Assembly (NCBI GenBank): GCA_022606425.2
Contig: JAHDVF020001351.1
Span: 248,001 to 312,000, forward strand
Length of the DNA: 64,000 nt
Direction: 5' to 3'
Source: Lepidostoma basale
Lineage: Eukaryota; Arthropoda; Insecta; Trichoptera; Lepidostomatidae
In this document: one piece after another, positions 63,936 through 64,000 of the stretch
How positions within the stretch are numbered: position 1 is the first letter of the stretch
How the letters are laid out: every line of letters begins with the position of its first letter
Notes under the pieces: generated by a model
Told to the model about the DNA's origin: nothing
What the model saw: only the letters and a program-made list of their open reading frames with translations
Database searches by the model: none
Program-made: the position numbers and the translations under genes

Positions 63936-64000
63936 TAAAATAAAACTTCTAGAAAAGTCATTCTGTAATTGAAATGTGGCAGTTTTGAGTTATTGACGTC

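Overview
The window looks like a stretch of insect nuclear genome, most probably Lepidoptera. It is AT-rich and intron-like, packed with non-LTR retrotransposon debris of types common in moths, with tRNA-derived SINEs, MITEs and short interstitial (TTAGG)n, the insect telomere unit. The order-level assignment is inference from the repeat content. I saw no tRNA, rRNA, CRISPR array or bacterial operon.

The only host gene I can support is neurobeachin (Drosophila rugose; vertebrate NBEA/LRBA), on the minus strand. Seven exons lie between 58238 and 47783: 58016-58238, 56212-56475, 54294-54529, 52247-52422, 50242-50386, 48638-48761 and 47783-47919. Every junction has AG/GT borders and all six splice phases agree. 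Together they give 1305 nt (435 codons), running from an acidic linker through the conserved region before the PH-BEACH domain and into the first strands of that domain. The rest of the PH domain, the BEACH domain and the WD40 repeats are not visible. They must lie beyond base 1, so bases 1-47782 are probably one giant intron. The N-terminal part lies beyond base 64000.

The remainder is layered mobile DNA. Family A, an RTE-like LINE with conserved C-terminus, a CCCCTTCGGGG hairpin and a (TTAG)n tail, is present in about 30 pieces on both strands. Families B to H are other non-LTR fragments. A tRNA-derived SINE occurs in about ten full or partial copies with two alternative 3' tails. There are several TIR elements: a hAT-like one with an 8-bp TSD, a piggyBac-like one at TTAA, a 35.5-kb MITE, and a MITE 60 bp from a neurobeachin splice donor. 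Several insertions are nested and can be dated relative to each other, because an empty paralogous copy is in the same window.

The most unusual layer is a set of foldback (inverted-repeat) elements and solo repeats with hammerhead-ribozyme cores: CTGATGA or CTGAAGA, a short stem II, then GAAAC with a tiny palindromic stem III and a cleavable C/U. This is the architecture known for minimal, dimer-acting hammerheads of Penelope-like retroelements. At least three motifs keep the full core (16621-16668, 21938-21971, and 37162-37204 on minus). Several foldbacks carry one motif per arm, pointing outward. Other foldback families keep only GAAACATGTC and a decayed core.
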